This document shows, piece by piece, positions 22,206 through 32,689 of a DNA stretch of 64,000 nt. The notes under the pieces were generated by a model. The model did not search any database. It had not been told where the DNA came from and was given only the letters and a program-made list of their open reading frames with translations. This stretch comes from Adiantum capillus-veneris (lineage: Eukaryota; Streptophyta; Polypodiopsida; Polypodiales; Pteridaceae). Positions within the stretch are counted from its first letter, which is position 1, and every line of letters begins with the position of its first letter. The DNA lies in the NCBI GenBank assembly GCA_014529385.2, contig CM043952.1, forward strand, positions 64,034,870 to 64,098,869, read 5' to 3'. The position numbers and the translations under genes are program-made.

Positions 22206-22991
22206 CATGGTATCAGAACTTTAGGGTTTCCAAGAGAGCCATCTTCGCAACACAGATGAGAATTCTGTTTTTGCTCGCTGCGGGAAGGATATTCAACCGT
22301 TTTCGATCAACTCTGTCGCGAAGGGATCCTCTCACCGTGTAGAATCGACCTCCGGTGACAGTTTCCCCAAAATTAGGGTTTCAAAAACTGGCGAACAGCA
22401 GCCTATTTCTGCTGAAATTGACCAATTTCGGGGTCAATTTGATGCAATTTCATTAGGGCAAGTCTCACAGGTCAATCTTACAGGTGTTTCCACCAACGAG
22501 GTTCTGAAAATTCAGCAAAACAGGTGTTTACAGGTCTCCCAGATTTCTACGAGTGTTCTCTCTCTCTCACGTTCTTCTCTGCGTGAGCGCCTCTCTCCTC
22601 TTCTCCTTCACTCTCATTGCATAGGATAGCAAGTAGGCTCTCTCTCCTGCTCCCCCACACATGGTATCAGAGCTTTAGGGTTTCCAAGAGAGCCATCTTC
22701 GCAACACATATCAGAATTCTGTTTTTGCTCGCTGCGGGAAGGATATTCAACCGTTTTCGATCAACTCTGTCGCAAAGGGATCCTCTCACCGTGTAGAATC
22801 GACCTCCGGTGACAGTTTCCCCAAAATTAGGGTTTCAAAAACTGGCAAACAGCAGCCTATTTCTGCTGAAATTGACCAATTTCGGGGTCAATTTGATGCA
22901 ATTTCATTAGGGCAAGTCTCACAGGTCAATCTTACAGGTGTTTCCACCAACGAGGTTCTGAAAATTCAGCAAAACAGGTGTTTACAGGTCT
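22076..22991 (+). repeat. Tandem duplication of LTR end, primer site and leader in copia-1
   Basis: Copy 1 is about 22076-22537 and copy 2 is 22538-22991. Each has the LTR end, a primer site and about 320 bp of leader. Primer site 1 (22208-22219) is TGGTATCAGAAC. Primer site 2 (22662-22673) is TGGTATCAGAGC, the canonical form. Copy 2 lacks 9 bp (TTCTTCAGC) that copy 1 and the 3' LTR have. Confidence 0.9.
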
Positions 22992-23043
22992 GATTTTTGC
23001 CCTAAAACAGGGAATTTCAGCAAGCAAATAATGTATACACCTT

Positions 23044-26000
23044 GTGGAAACCTTTGGTAAGAACACCACAGGTGGGTCTTCTAATGCATTGCACTTGAGA
23101 GGCAGGTCTCAACAGAGGGAGAAATCTGACAGTAAGGACAGGGTACGCAGCAAATCTCGTAGGAAAGATGTTGTGTGTCATCATTGTGGAAAGAAAGGGC
23201 ATTATAAACGGGAATGCTATGAGTGGAAGAAAGAGAAGAACAAGGGTGCTGAAACTGATGCAAAGGACAAGAGAAATGCAAAGAAGAGCACTGTGTTGAT
23301 TGAGGAAATCAATGTTGCTAGTAGTTGTGACAGTGACAGCAGCACTGATGTACTCAATGCCTCTTCTGTGGACGCACATACCCTTGCTATGGGTTCTGAT
23401 GTGGACATGCATACTTGGATTCTTGATTCAGGTGCCTCCTTTCATGTAACACCTCATAGGGATTGGTTTACACAGTACTCAGGTGAGGTGCAGGGCACTG
23501 TTTATTTGGGAGATAACTATGCATGTGACATTGCAGGTATTGGCAGTGTCCAGTTTTCCTTTGCTGATGGTATGACTTTTGTTTTGCACAAAGTGCGTCA
23601 TGTGCCACAACTCAAGAAGAGTTTGATTAGTACAGGGCAGCTAGATGATGCAGGCTATCACACCACTTTTGGTGATAGCAAGTGGAAAATTTGTAAAGGG
23701 GCCCGGATTGTAGCCAAGGGTTGTAAATCGGACACTTTGTATCCTTTGCATGTATCTAGTGTGCGTGACCATGTTGTCGCCGTAACCGAGCAGCCAAGTG
23801 TTTCTTTGTGGCATGGCCGGTTGGGACACATGAGTAAAAGAGGAATGGAAACTCTGTCTCGTTGTGGTTATTTGCCGTGTTTGAGGTATGCTGATTTTTC
23901 TCATTGTGAGCACTGTATTTATGGTAAGCACAGTCAAACACCGCACAAAAGGTCTCTTTCTTTGAAGTCTGACAGGTTAGACTTAGTGCATTCCGATGTA
24001 TGTGAAATGCCACAGTTGTCCTTAGGGGGAAAGAAATATTTTGTCTCGTTTATCGATGATGCTACACGTAAGGTGTGGGTGTATCCAATACGTGCTAAAA
24101 GCTATCTTTTGGATACTTTCAAGAAGTTTCTTGCGTTTGTTGAGAATCAAACTGACAAGAAGCTTAGGTCTTTGCGCTCAGACAATGGGGGGGAGTATGT
24201 ATCAAAAGCATTTATTGACTTTTGTGCTACTAAAGGTATTAAAAGAGAGCTCACGGCTCCTTTTAATCCCTCTCAGAATGGAGTTGCAGAGAGGTTGAAC
24301 CGGACTATCCAAGAGAAAGTTCGGAGTATGCTGTCACATGCTGCATTACCTCATGGTTTTTGGGCAGAAGCTGTGCAAACAGCTATTCACTTGATTAATC
24401 GCTCACCTAGCAAGGCTTTGGGTGGAAAGGTGCCTGAGGAGGTGTGGTCTGGCAAGCCACCCTCATATGCACATTTAAGAGTGTTTGGTTGTGAGGCCTA
24501 TGTTCACATCCGGAGTGAACTGCGCACCAAACTAGAACCAAAGTCTCATAAATGCATTTTCCTAGGATATGGTGAGGATGGTGAAATGGGGTATAGATTA
24601 TGGGATCCCTCATTACGGAAAATTGTACGCAGCAATGATGTCATCTTCAATGAGAATTGCATGCACAAACAGCCCACAAAGGTCGAGGAAGTGCGCCGGG
24701 TTGTTTTTCGTGAAGATGTTACATATGGACAGCCAAGAAGGCCCAATGTTCAGCAGCCTTTACATGCTGAAAATGGTGCTGAAAATCAGCCATTAGCTGC
24801 TGAAAATCAGCCCCAACAAGTTGCCATTGATGCACCACAGGTAGGGGAACAGGTTGATGCTCCTAGACCGCCCGTTGTTGCGATGCAACCGGCTGAACAG
24901 CCTGCTGTTTTTGATGGTTTACAGGCTGAAAATCCACCTGTTATGGATCATTGGGTGCGTAGGTCTACTCGGGTGACAAGGCCCCCCGATAGATATGAAC
25001 CGTCTTTGGACTATGTCATGCTTACTGATTGTGGTGAGCCGTCTTGCTATAAAGAGGCTATGCAACGGGAAGACAGTAAGAAATGGTTCAAAGCAATGGT
25101 TTCGGAAATGCAGTCTTTGGAGAAAAACCATACATGGGACTTGGTTGATTTGCCTAAAGGGCATAAGGCTCTGCCATGTAAATGGGTTTACAAGACCAAG
25201 GTCACATCTGATGCTTCTTCTAAGTACAAGGCACGTTTGGTTGCCAAAGGGTACAAGCAAAAGCATGGTGTTGATTTTGATGAGATTTTTTCTCTTGTTG
25301 TAAAGCTTGCCACATTACGTCTTGTTTTAGGCCTGGTTGCTTCTGAAGATATGGAGTTAAAGCAAATGGATGTCAAAACAGCGTTTTTGCATGGCGATTT
25401 GCTTGAGATGATCTATATGATGCAGCGAGAAGGTTTTGTGTCAAAGGGGCAAGAGAAGAAAGTATGTAGACTCTTGAAGAGCTTGTATGGTTTGAAACAG
25501 TCTCCCCGTGCATGGTATCACAAGTTTGATACATTCATGAGGTCTCAAGGATACAAAAGAAGTAATTCTGATCACTGTTTGTATATCAAAACAGCAAGTG
25601 ATGGATCTCTTCTATTGCTGATTTTGTATGTTGATGACATGCTTATTGCGGGTAAAAATGTCACGGAGTTGGATGCATTACAGCAAAGCTTAAAGAATCG
25701 CTTTGACATGAAGGATCTTGGTGATGCTAATCATATTTTGGGCATGCGTATCTCTCGAGATAGACCCAACAGGCGTCTGTATCTATCTCAACGAGATAAT
25801 GTTAATAAGGTGCTACATCGTTTTCATATGGATGGGGGAAAGGCACTTGGTACTCCGCTGCCTCCATATGTAAAACTGACTGCACATGACTGCCCAAACA
25901 CAGATGATATGCGGGTTGAAATGGCCAAGATTCCTTATGCATCAGCCGTTGGCAGTTTGATGTATGCTATGGTTGCTACACGTCCGGACATTGCATTTGC

Positions 26001-26586
26001 GGTGGGAGTGGTAAGCAGGTACATGAGCAATCCTGGCAAAAAGCATTGGGAAGCAGTGAAGTGTATCTTGAGATACTTGAAAGGCACTAAAGACTTGTGC
26101 ATTTGTTTTGGGAAGAGTGAGACATCTGTGCATGGCTTTACAGATGCAGATTTTGCTGGACATCCAGATTGCAGGAAGTCTACCTCTGGATATGTGTTTA
26201 CATTCACAGGAGGTGCAGTCTCTTGGATTTCTAGACTGCAAAAATGTGTTGCTTTGTCTACCACTGAGGCTGAGTATGTGGCTGCCACTGAGGCATGCAA
26301 AGAAGCTTTGTGGCTCATGCGTTTGGTAGAAGAGCTTGGCATTAAGTCACCGGTTCCTGTGCTACACTGTGATAGTCAGAGTGCTATTATGCTTGCAAGG
26401 AATCCTGTTTTTCATGCCAAGACAAAGCACATAGAGGTGAAGTATCATTTTATCAGGAGTGTGCTTGATGACAAGTGCATTACACTTGTCAAGGTGCACA
26501 CAGATGACAATCCTGCAGATCTTTTGACCAAGAGTCTTCCAGCAGAGCGGTTTGCATATTGCTGTCAGATGATGGGTGTTGGATGA
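23044..26586 (+). CDS. Copia-1 gag(partial)-pol polyprotein
   Basis: An open frame of 1180 codons, open from 23032, with no ATG near its start (the first in-frame Met is about 115 codons in). Domains in order: CCHC knuckle CHHCGKKGHYKREC (residues about 46-59); aspartic protease WILDSGASFHV (about 126-136); integrase with LDLVHSDVC, SDNGGEYVS and PSQNGVAERLNRT; RT with KQMDVKTAFLHGDL and the catalytic YVDDML; RNase H with ADFAGHPD, STTEAEYVA and CDSQSAI. It ends at TGA 26584-26586. The N-terminal gag domain seen in copia-2 is absent, because the leader runs straight into the region just before the knuckle. All enzyme catalytic residues are present. Confidence 0.93.
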   Translation: METFGKNTTGGSSNALHLRGRSQQREKSDSKDRVRSKSRRKDVVCHHCGKKGHYKRECYEWKKEKNKGAETDAKDKRNAKKSTVLIEEINVASSCDSDSSTDVLNASSVDAHTLAMGSDVDMHTWILDSGASFHVTPHRDWFTQYSGEVQGTVYLGDNYACDIAGIGSVQFSFADGMTFVLHKVRHVPQLKKSLISTGQLDDAGYHTTFGDSKWKICKGARIVAKGCKSDTLYPLHVSSVRDHVVAVTEQPSVSLWHGRLGHMSKRGMETLSRCGYLPCLRYADFSHCEHCIYGKHSQTPHKRSLSLKSDRLDLVHSDVCEMPQLSLGGKKYFVSFIDDATRKVWVYPIRAKSYLLDTFKKFLAFVENQTDKKLRSLRSDNGGEYVSKAFIDFCATKGIKRELTAPFNPSQNGVAERLNRTIQEKVRSMLSHAALPHGFWAEAVQTAIHLINRSPSKALGGKVPEEVWSGKPPSYAHLRVFGCEAYVHIRSELRTKLEPKSHKCIFLGYGEDGEMGYRLWDPSLRKIVRSNDVIFNENCMHKQPTKVEEVRRVVFREDVTYGQPRRPNVQQPLHAENGAENQPLAAENQPQQVAIDAPQVGEQVDAPRPPVVAMQPAEQPAVFDGLQAENPPVMDHWVRRSTRVTRPPDRYEPSLDYVMLTDCGEPSCYKEAMQREDSKKWFKAMVSEMQSLEKNHTWDLVDLPKGHKALPCKWVYKTKVTSDASSKYKARLVAKGYKQKHGVDFDEIFSLVVKLATLRLVLGLVASEDMELKQMDVKTAFLHGDLLEMIYMMQREGFVSKGQEKKVCRLLKSLYGLKQSPRAWYHKFDTFMRSQGYKRSNSDHCLYIKTASDGSLLLLILYVDDMLIAGKNVTELDALQQSLKNRFDMKDLGDANHILGMRISRDRPNRRLYLSQRDNVNKVLHRFHMDGGKALGTPLPPYVKLTAHDCPNTDDMRVEMAKIPYASAVGSLMYAMVATRPDIAFAVGVVSRYMSNPGKKHWEAVKCILRYLKGTKDLCICFGKSETSVHGFTDADFAGHPDCRKSTSGYVFTFTGGAVSWISRLQKCVALSTTEAEYVAATEACKEALWLMRLVEELGIKSPVPVLHCDSQSAIMLARNPVFHAKTKHIEVKYHFIRSVLDDKCITLVKVHTDDNPADLLTKSLPAERFAYCCQMMGVG

Positions 26587-26665
26587 GTAAGTGCATGATC
26601 AGCTGATGTATCATAGTTAGTTGATTCTTTGATCTCCCAAGGTACATTGCCTTTAGGTGGGAGGT

Positions 26666-26944
26666 TGTTAGGGAATAAAGGCCTAAGTGCCTTGTACTTA
26701 TTAACTTATAAGTTAAAAGACTTATAAGTGAGGGGGCCCAAGTGTGAATGGCCCCCTAGTCACTTACTCATATACTCAAATGTGAAGCCCAAAAAATAAA
26801 TAGCGTGACTTCTCCCAGATTTCTACGAGTGTTCTCTCTCTCTCACGTTCTTCTCTGCGTGAGCTTCTTCAGCGCCTCTCTCCTCTTCTCCTTCACTCTC
26901 ATTGCATAGGATAGCAAGTAGGCTCTCTCTCCTGCTCCCCCACA
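26666..26944 (+). repeat. 3' LTR of copia-1
   Basis: 279 bp, beginning TGTTAGGGAATAAAGG after the polypurine tract and ending CCCCCACA before TAGAG. Its distal third matches the extra LTR fragment at 22538-22659 better than it matches the 5' LTR. Confidence 0.95.
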
Positions 26945-26949
26945 TAGAG

Positions 26950-27345
26950 TTCGTCTACAATAGTAGCAAGCATTTTGCTACTGGATTTAGCCCATTCATG
27001 CTGATGTGTGGATTCGAGCCTAAATCCCCGATTGCTTTGGCTTAGATAAAGTCAAGGATCGCCAGGCTCGAGATTTCTTGTATGACATGCAAGAAATGCT
27101 TGAATTGGCTAAGGATAGTATAAGGACGGCTTGTGATTGAGTTACTACTTATGCTAATCAAATGAGACTCTAGAGGTTGGACACTGGGTCTATCTGAAGA
27201 TACCAAGGATTCCAAGACTATGCGAACTGGAAAGCACTATAAGCTTTCAGCTAGATATTGTGGTCCATTCTTGATCACAAAGAAAATTGGCCAAGTTTCT
27301 TGAAACTGGCCCGTAGGGCGGTAGACTTCAGCTTTTACCAGATCT
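26950..27345 (+). pseudogene. Gypsy integrase remnant, part 2
   Basis: It continues the integrase after the copia: EFVYNSSKHFATGFSPFMLM and CGFEPKSP, then a broken C-terminal region with KLSARYCGPFLITKKIGQV, the usual gypsy integrase end. In-frame stops are present. The join with 21927 restores continuity once the copia and one copy of TAGAG are removed. Confidence 0.82.
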
Positions 27346-27849
27346 TTACTTGAACTTTATGACACAGAGAAACTTCACGAATAAACCTGTGACTAAAATT
27401 TAACACTTGAAACACAAACACGGCTTGACAGCTAGAGTGCTTCCAAGCAGACAGCAACACCCTGTAGGTCCCAAAGACTGGCGCCCTTTTCTGTATTTCT
27501 TTATTCTTATTGCCAATAAACGATCCGTACGCTTTCACCTAACTCTCACCAAGCTGTCCAAACCTATGCATGACCGTAATTGTAGGTTTTTGACCCAATT
27601 TGGCCAGCATAACAACGCAAAACCCTTGTAGGTCAAAAGTATATGCCAAGGACACTTTCCCTTGCAATTTGGAAGCTTTTTGGTGAGCTGCAAGTCAATT
27701 TCAATGTGCTGTAATTCCTTGTTTTGTCGCTGTCAGGTGCCCAAAGCCCCGTGTATGCATCCCAAGGCCTTCCTGAGGCTCCCCTATTGATCTCTTGCAG
27801 TTTAGGTGGGAAACCCTAAACCTGCTGAACAACATAGCAGGCTGTAATT
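27346..27849. other. Unassigned intron sequence with a short chromovirus LTR-like piece
   Basis: Positions about 27467-27510 (GGTCCCAAAGACTGGCGCCC, then CTGTATTTCTTTATT) resemble the middle of the chromovirus LTR (near 12105-12140). The rest shows nothing I recognise. Confidence 0.45.
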
Positions 27850-28965
27850 TCTGTTTTGGACCATGTACCTGCTGCTGCTGCTAGCCATTAGCTGACGGGC
27901 CACCCATCTCTAAAGAGGTGGTAGCTTGTGCACCCTGGGTCTTTGTCTGCTTTGCCTGACAAGTCTTGGAGGCAGAATGTGGCATAGGACAGGCCTTTGC
28001 AAGATGGTCGATTTGTTTGCACTGTAACTCTTGCTTGCCCTTGACAAATCTGTCACCTGTGCATGCTCTGATAAACTTAGGTATTGATGACTTGTGGATT
28101 TCCTATCCTTAAGGCAGCTTCCATGGCTTTGACCCCCATATTGTTTTAACTCTTATTTTCAATTAACTTTCTTTGTTGTTTAGTGATAGGTGCATGCTGG
28201 CCTAAGTTTGCAATGCTTCAGGAGGAGGATCCTCCTACCCTTCCCTTAGTGGGATTTGGCTGGTCAATCTTAGCGAAAGTTTGGGAGTCCCGAACGCTCC
28301 ACGCTCTAGCGGAGCCAGCCACCACACTCACCCTAGGCAAAAGGACTACCTTTGGGAGGGTGTGGGTGTCCCGAACCAAAACGCGTACTGCATGTTGCCT
28401 TGGCAGCGATTGAAGCTACCGTACGCGGGGTCTCCAAGACTTTCCCAATCTTGGAGCCAATTTTGGATAAAAGCGGAAGGTACTCTCTCCTTAGGCCGGG
28501 GAAGCAAACTGAAATGGGCAGACCCGCCTCCTTGACAAGAACATCCGAAGCTGGGTCAAACCATGGCGCCAGTGTCGAAAGGATCCCTGACTGCTGGGAT
28601 GGTCAACAGGCTCATCGAATGACCGTGGAAGCCAGCTGTATGTCCATGATCTTTCTCACCTCCGCAAGGAGGCGGGCCTCGAGAAGGTCGCGCACCTCGC
28701 CTCTGCTGGGCCAGGCGTCGATAATCTTGCAAATGAGAGAAAGGTGGCATGAAGGCGCTCCACCTCTGCTACAAGGCTTGCTTGCTCCATCGGCGATAGA
28801 GCAGGTCGGATGGTGGGCTCTACAGGGTTGGGTGAGGGGGCTTCGTTTGAGTCCCTCTGGGGGGAGGAGTAGCCTCCATCTGTGTCTGCTGCTGTGGAAA
28901 AGAAGAAGGCGAGTGGATGTCGAGGGAGGCAAGAGGAAACAATGCAAAAGGTAACCCGGGGATGC
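27850..28965 (-). mobile_element. LINE ORF1 fragment, 5' end of a second LINE copy
   Basis: Positions 28283-28900 match the first LINE's ORF1 start region (3785-4440), with shared blocks such as the reverse complements of SPMEQASLVAEVERLHAT and KIMDIQL. Positions about 27970-28020 match the CCHC region (GGACAGGCCTTTGCAAGATG). Some 240 bp of unrelated sequence (28040-28280) separates them. Stops and shifts break the frame (28612-29106, 28656-29207). Only the 5' part of the LINE is present, which is unusual because LINEs are normally 5'-truncated. A 21-base G run adjoins the 5' end. Confidence 0.78.
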
Positions 28966-28986
28966 GGGGGGGGGGGGGGGGGGGGG
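28966..28986 (+). repeat. 21-base poly(G) run
   Basis: An uninterrupted G tract just outside the LINE ORF1 fragment and 133 nt before the kinase acceptor at 29118. It is potentially G-quadruplex forming in the transcript, and its length is error-prone in sequencing. Confidence 0.9.
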
Positions 28987-29118
28987 TTCACAGCAGCAGC
29001 AAGCGTCCACAGATTTACCTGTAGTATAATATCGAACTGTATAACATTCTTTGTTCTTTGTGTACATTTTGACAAAGTCACCAGCTGCTCTTTCATGCTC
29101 TTGCATTCTTTGGAACAG

Positions 29119-31457
29119 GTGCTTTTCATGATATTAAGGGAGCCTGCACCCATGTTGGCAGACAAGGAGAAATGGTAAGGTCTAATGTTTACGTGAGAAG
29201 CTATCAAAATTGCTTGTAAATGGAGTTGACACTCTGTTTAGAAAATGTCTATAAGCATAAAACAAGCGCATACAAATATCATACCTTTATCTTGCATTTG
29301 GGACGAGCTCTCAAGATGTGAGGCCAGTATCTGGATGATTCTTTCCTTCATGTATATCATGGCTGCATCTTTTTACAGTGATGTAGTGGCGTTTGTCTAC
29401 TTTTCTTTCAAGAAGTGTATTATGATAGGTGCAAATTTTTTGCGACTGCTGCTCAGTAACCTCAGTTGAACTGATGTTTTGAAGTTTAGGTCATTGGTTT
29501 TTCATGAGTTTGTTGCGAAGTGCCTGACAAAAGAGACCAGGCTGCGTCCTTCTGCCACAGACTTGCTTAAAGTAAGTCTGATTAAAGTGAATCTGATTAA
29601 TTTTTCTGAATTGACCTTAATATAGGCAAAATGCTCAATCTCTTTTTGTTTTCGTGCTCTTTTACTAAATTGTATTTTTGTAGTGTTTATGTTTTATAAT
29701 TGTTTTGTAGATTCTTATGGTGGGCTTGTTATTGAAAGGGACTCCGGATGTTTGTTTACTGTTCTTGCTTAAAATGCATGAAAATTTATCTAGTGCTTAG
29801 GTTTCATATTATGTGGAAGGTCTTTGATGCTTTGGTGAACTTGTTATTGAAGTAGCCGTCTATTTTTTGGCCATGCTTAAAATTACAGCATAAGTTCATA
29901 GAAAGGTGCAGTGGTACTGCTAGCTGTATGGTTCTGAGAATTGAAAAGGCTAGAATAGTCAGGCTGGAATCTGTGCCCCATGGGATTACACAAGATTCAG
30001 AAGTCATGGCAACGGGAGGTGAAATAGGTCTCAACCAGGTATTGAGTGCAAAAGAGTTCTTATTTTACCAGTTTCTCAGCTTCCCTGCGTGTGCGTTTAT
30101 TCAAATTTTCATGGCAGCAATGGTCTTGGGAAAGGGGAGGGACTGTGAAAATGGGTGAGGCGTATGCTGGCACTTTTCTGGTGAAGACAGAGGAATCTTT
30201 TAGACAAGGGTCTGGTGTTGAGAGAGATGGAACAACTATGGTTTCCAGTGAAGAAGGTCAAAACATCCTTGTTAATCCTTTATCTGTTTGTTCCTCTATC
30301 TGCTTTACCAACCAAATTACTGTTTTTTGTCTATCAGATGTAGGAGAATTTAGCACAATGGTTGTGCATTTGGAAGATGCAAGAAGCCAAGTGGAAGAGC
30401 GAGAAGCTTTCACGACAGTTGGGACCGAGGGCTTGGGTACCAATGTCGGGAAGCTTGATCCCATGCCCCAGCAAGTGGCTGACTCAAGGTTCGTCTCCTT
30501 ACAAGTTATATTCATGTGATGTAGTTACTGTGTTAATTCCGCTAAATATGGGTAGGAATCAAGAAAATAAGCTTGGTTGACTGCAGGCGGGGTTTTCCAA
30601 TGGTACAATTATCATCCAAAACAGTTTTGCCTCCAGAAGTAGCATTAAACACAGAACCACCTCTTCTGACGACATCCCCTGCACCACTGTTGAACACCTC
30701 TGGCATTGGTGGCGAACCCCTTGCTCCCCTTGTCACTCCGAGAGGCACGCCAGCAAGTGGCCGCCAAGGTTTTGCTTTGCAAGACAAGGTGACTTATTGA
30801 TTGTTGTGGTGCGAAGCACCTGATTGATTAACTTCAAGCCAATAAGGTAAGAGATACTGTCTAGCTGCAAACTGAACCTTTTTGTGGTTGTAGTTGCTTT
30901 CAATTTATGCAGGTGGAAACACGGTGCCGATTCCCTTTCTCAAAGCGACAGACATCTCTCCACTAGCATTAATCTCGAATGACACTTTTGGAGAGGAGAA
31001 AGGAGGGGGCGGGAATGCAGTAGCTATTGAAGCTATCCAAGATCTTTATAATGGTGGAGGCTTTGGGGATACCCCTCAAAAGCGGGGACGAAAGCCACAA
31101 GCTAGTGAGGTGAGGAATAGCATGTATGATTATTGCTGTATAGACTAACAATCGCTAGGAGAGTGTACTAATGAATGGCGTTCCGCATCTGTTAGTTGCC
31201 GCTTCCCGCAAGTGTTCAGAAACGCTTATCTACCAGTACAACATTGCCAAATCTAGCTCGAGCTTTGGCGTACCACAAGCTGTGAGTTGATTACAAGTAT
31301 GTGTATCTGTGTGTTTTGAACTTTTGGGTTGATGGATGCTTTCTTGCCTGTCTACAGCTGTTATGAAGAAATGCCTTTGCAAGGTTGGCAAGCAGAAGAA
31401 GAAGCTCAAAAAATTCAAAACTTGTCTGATACTCTGAGAACAATCCTGCGTCTTTAA
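29119..31457 (+). CDS. SIK1: SIK1/MST-like kinase, C-terminal exons to stop
   Basis: Nine exons continue the kinase in frame: 29119-29174, 29490-29571, 29889-30038, 30118-30256, 30338-30488, 30587-30788, 30894-31109, 31196-31281 and 31358-31457 (TAA at 31455-31457). The first two finish the kinase lobe (VLFMILREPAPML, WSLVFHEFVAKCL, RLRPSATDLLK). The tail is low in conservation until the plant-specific end: LLSIYAGGNTVPIPFL, LPLPASVQKRL, LARALAYHKLCYEEMPLQ, and a final IQNLSDTLRTILRL. That closing block is typical of plant SIK1 proteins. The 17 visible exons total 1775 nt. No frameshift or stop interrupts them, so the gene looks functional despite transposons filling its intron. Confidence 0.94.
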
Positions 31458-32330
31458 GCATCAGAAAACCTTAGACATTAGTATGAAGCTGTACTAATAC
31501 GACCTTACTTCGGTTCAAGTATTGGTGGATGGCATTTTTATACGGTGAATATGAAGGTGAGGTACAAAACAGAATCCAAATACGGCCTCCAGGATTGAGA
31601 GTCCATTAGATCTCCCTGGGCAACGTCACTTCCTCTAAAGCCCATGAAAGTATGAGGGGAGACTTTTGTAACCAACACAGGTAGCTTTAGGGGGAAGACT
31701 ACCTTTTTGTATGTAACTTAATTCTTTCAGGCTGTAAGTTAAATAGAACTATAAACTGCTTTGTGCCTTGTAAATTAGCCGTATTCTTTGTAAAACCATG
31801 GGACTGTAAAGCAATGGATTGATGATTTAGATGTCAAGCAAAATATAGCGCACTGGTTGCTCCTTGTGTGCCTCTGTGTGTCTGCTGGCTTCCTTGCATA
31901 TCTGTGGCTGGAACTACTTCAGGTGAGGGAGGTCTTGGAGCTACTTGTTAAGAGGACGGATTTTCAGTCTTCTGAGTTGTCACTTTTATTAAAGAAGTTC
32001 AAATGGAGGATGTCCCTGTTTTGAGCTCTCTGCCGTATCTGGAACCTTCCATTACTACTTTCAATCTCACACACATTACTCCGGGCTCAGTAAAATTTGG
32101 CATTTTGCATTGTCTGATATCACAATAGAAATTATATCCTTTTAGCTCTCTTTCAGCGAGTTAGCAGGTGGATGATACTCACTCAAGGTGTTGAGAATTG
32201 TAATTTTCCTCGATCTTCACGAAGCATCTTGGTCTTGCTTTTGCTAGCTGCCTAAGCCTAGCACAGACATGAGCTATTTTACACGTAAAGACTTGGCGTT
32301 CATTAGTGAATGGTTCTCTCTGCTTTTCCA
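31458..32330. other. Kinase 3' UTR and flank
   Basis: It follows the kinase stop. It is AT-rich and has no clear AATAAA; the UTR end cannot be fixed by eye. No other gene is visible. Confidence 0.45.
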
Positions 32331-32403
32331 TGTTGGGTAATTGGTTACCTACTCCCTACCCACTATTGTTATCTAGTCCCCCCTCTCAGCCCCACCTCGC
32401 ACG

Positions 32404-32446
<43 letters not shown>

Positions 32447-32689
32447 ATGGGTTCTATTTGTTGTAGCTACTTGCCCTTTTCCATGTGCATATTCCTCTCA
32501 TCTTCATTTCCACCTTCCATTTTGAGCCTACTTAAGGCCACTCTGCTAAAGTTGTTCTCTCTCATTTTATTTATTGAAATAAGTTTCATTTCATTATATT
32601 GAGTAGACTATCCAATCTACTCTCCCCTTATTGCTATGGTGCTCACATAATCAGAGTGTTGCATTGGTTTATCCACCATAGCACTTACA
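32331..32689 (+). repeat. Probable degenerate copia-like LTR
   Basis: It starts TGTTGGGTAATTGG and ends CACTTACA. It is followed after two bases by TGGTATTAGATCT (32692-32704), a mutated form of the tRNA-Met primer site TGGTATCAGAGCT. A (GA)20 microsatellite lies inside (32405-32444). No gag or pol follows and no second LTR was found, so this is a remnant. Boundaries rest on the TG...CA ends only. Confidence 0.5.
32405..32444 (+). repeat. (GA)n microsatellite
   Basis: About 20 uninterrupted GA units. Confidence 0.95.

Larger units (their letters stand above)
21928..26944 (+). mobile_element. Ty1/copia element inserted in gypsy integrase (copia-1)
   Basis: The LTRs are 21928-22205 (278 bp) and 26666-26944 (279 bp), TGTTAGGG...CCCACA, with the 5-bp target duplication TAGAG at 21923-21927 and 26945-26949. 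A polypurine tract (TAGGTGGGAGGT) ends at 26665. The 3.5-kb gag-pol frame is open to its stop. The N-terminal part of gag is deleted, and the LTR end plus leader are duplicated, giving two primer sites. It is probably unable to move alone for lack of gag, although its enzyme domains look intact. Confidence 0.95.
9934..29118 (+). other. 19.2-kb kinase intron filled with nested transposons
   Basis: The donor (AGG|gtaggt at 9934) and acceptor (ggaacag|GTG, ending at 29118) bound a 19,185-nt intron that splits the kinase domain between HPLR and VLFMI. Codon phase is 0 on both sides and the encoded protein reads straight through. Inside are LINE pieces, a chromodomain gypsy, a pol-less LTR element, a gypsy integrase remnant, a copia and a LINE ORF1 fragment. 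Positions 9934-11389 hold no feature I recognise. Confidence 0.9.

Noticed and set aside
22076-22991. Direct repeats considered as a CRISPR-like or satellite array
   Set aside because: There are only two long copies, each made of LTR end plus leader; this is a retroelement duplication.
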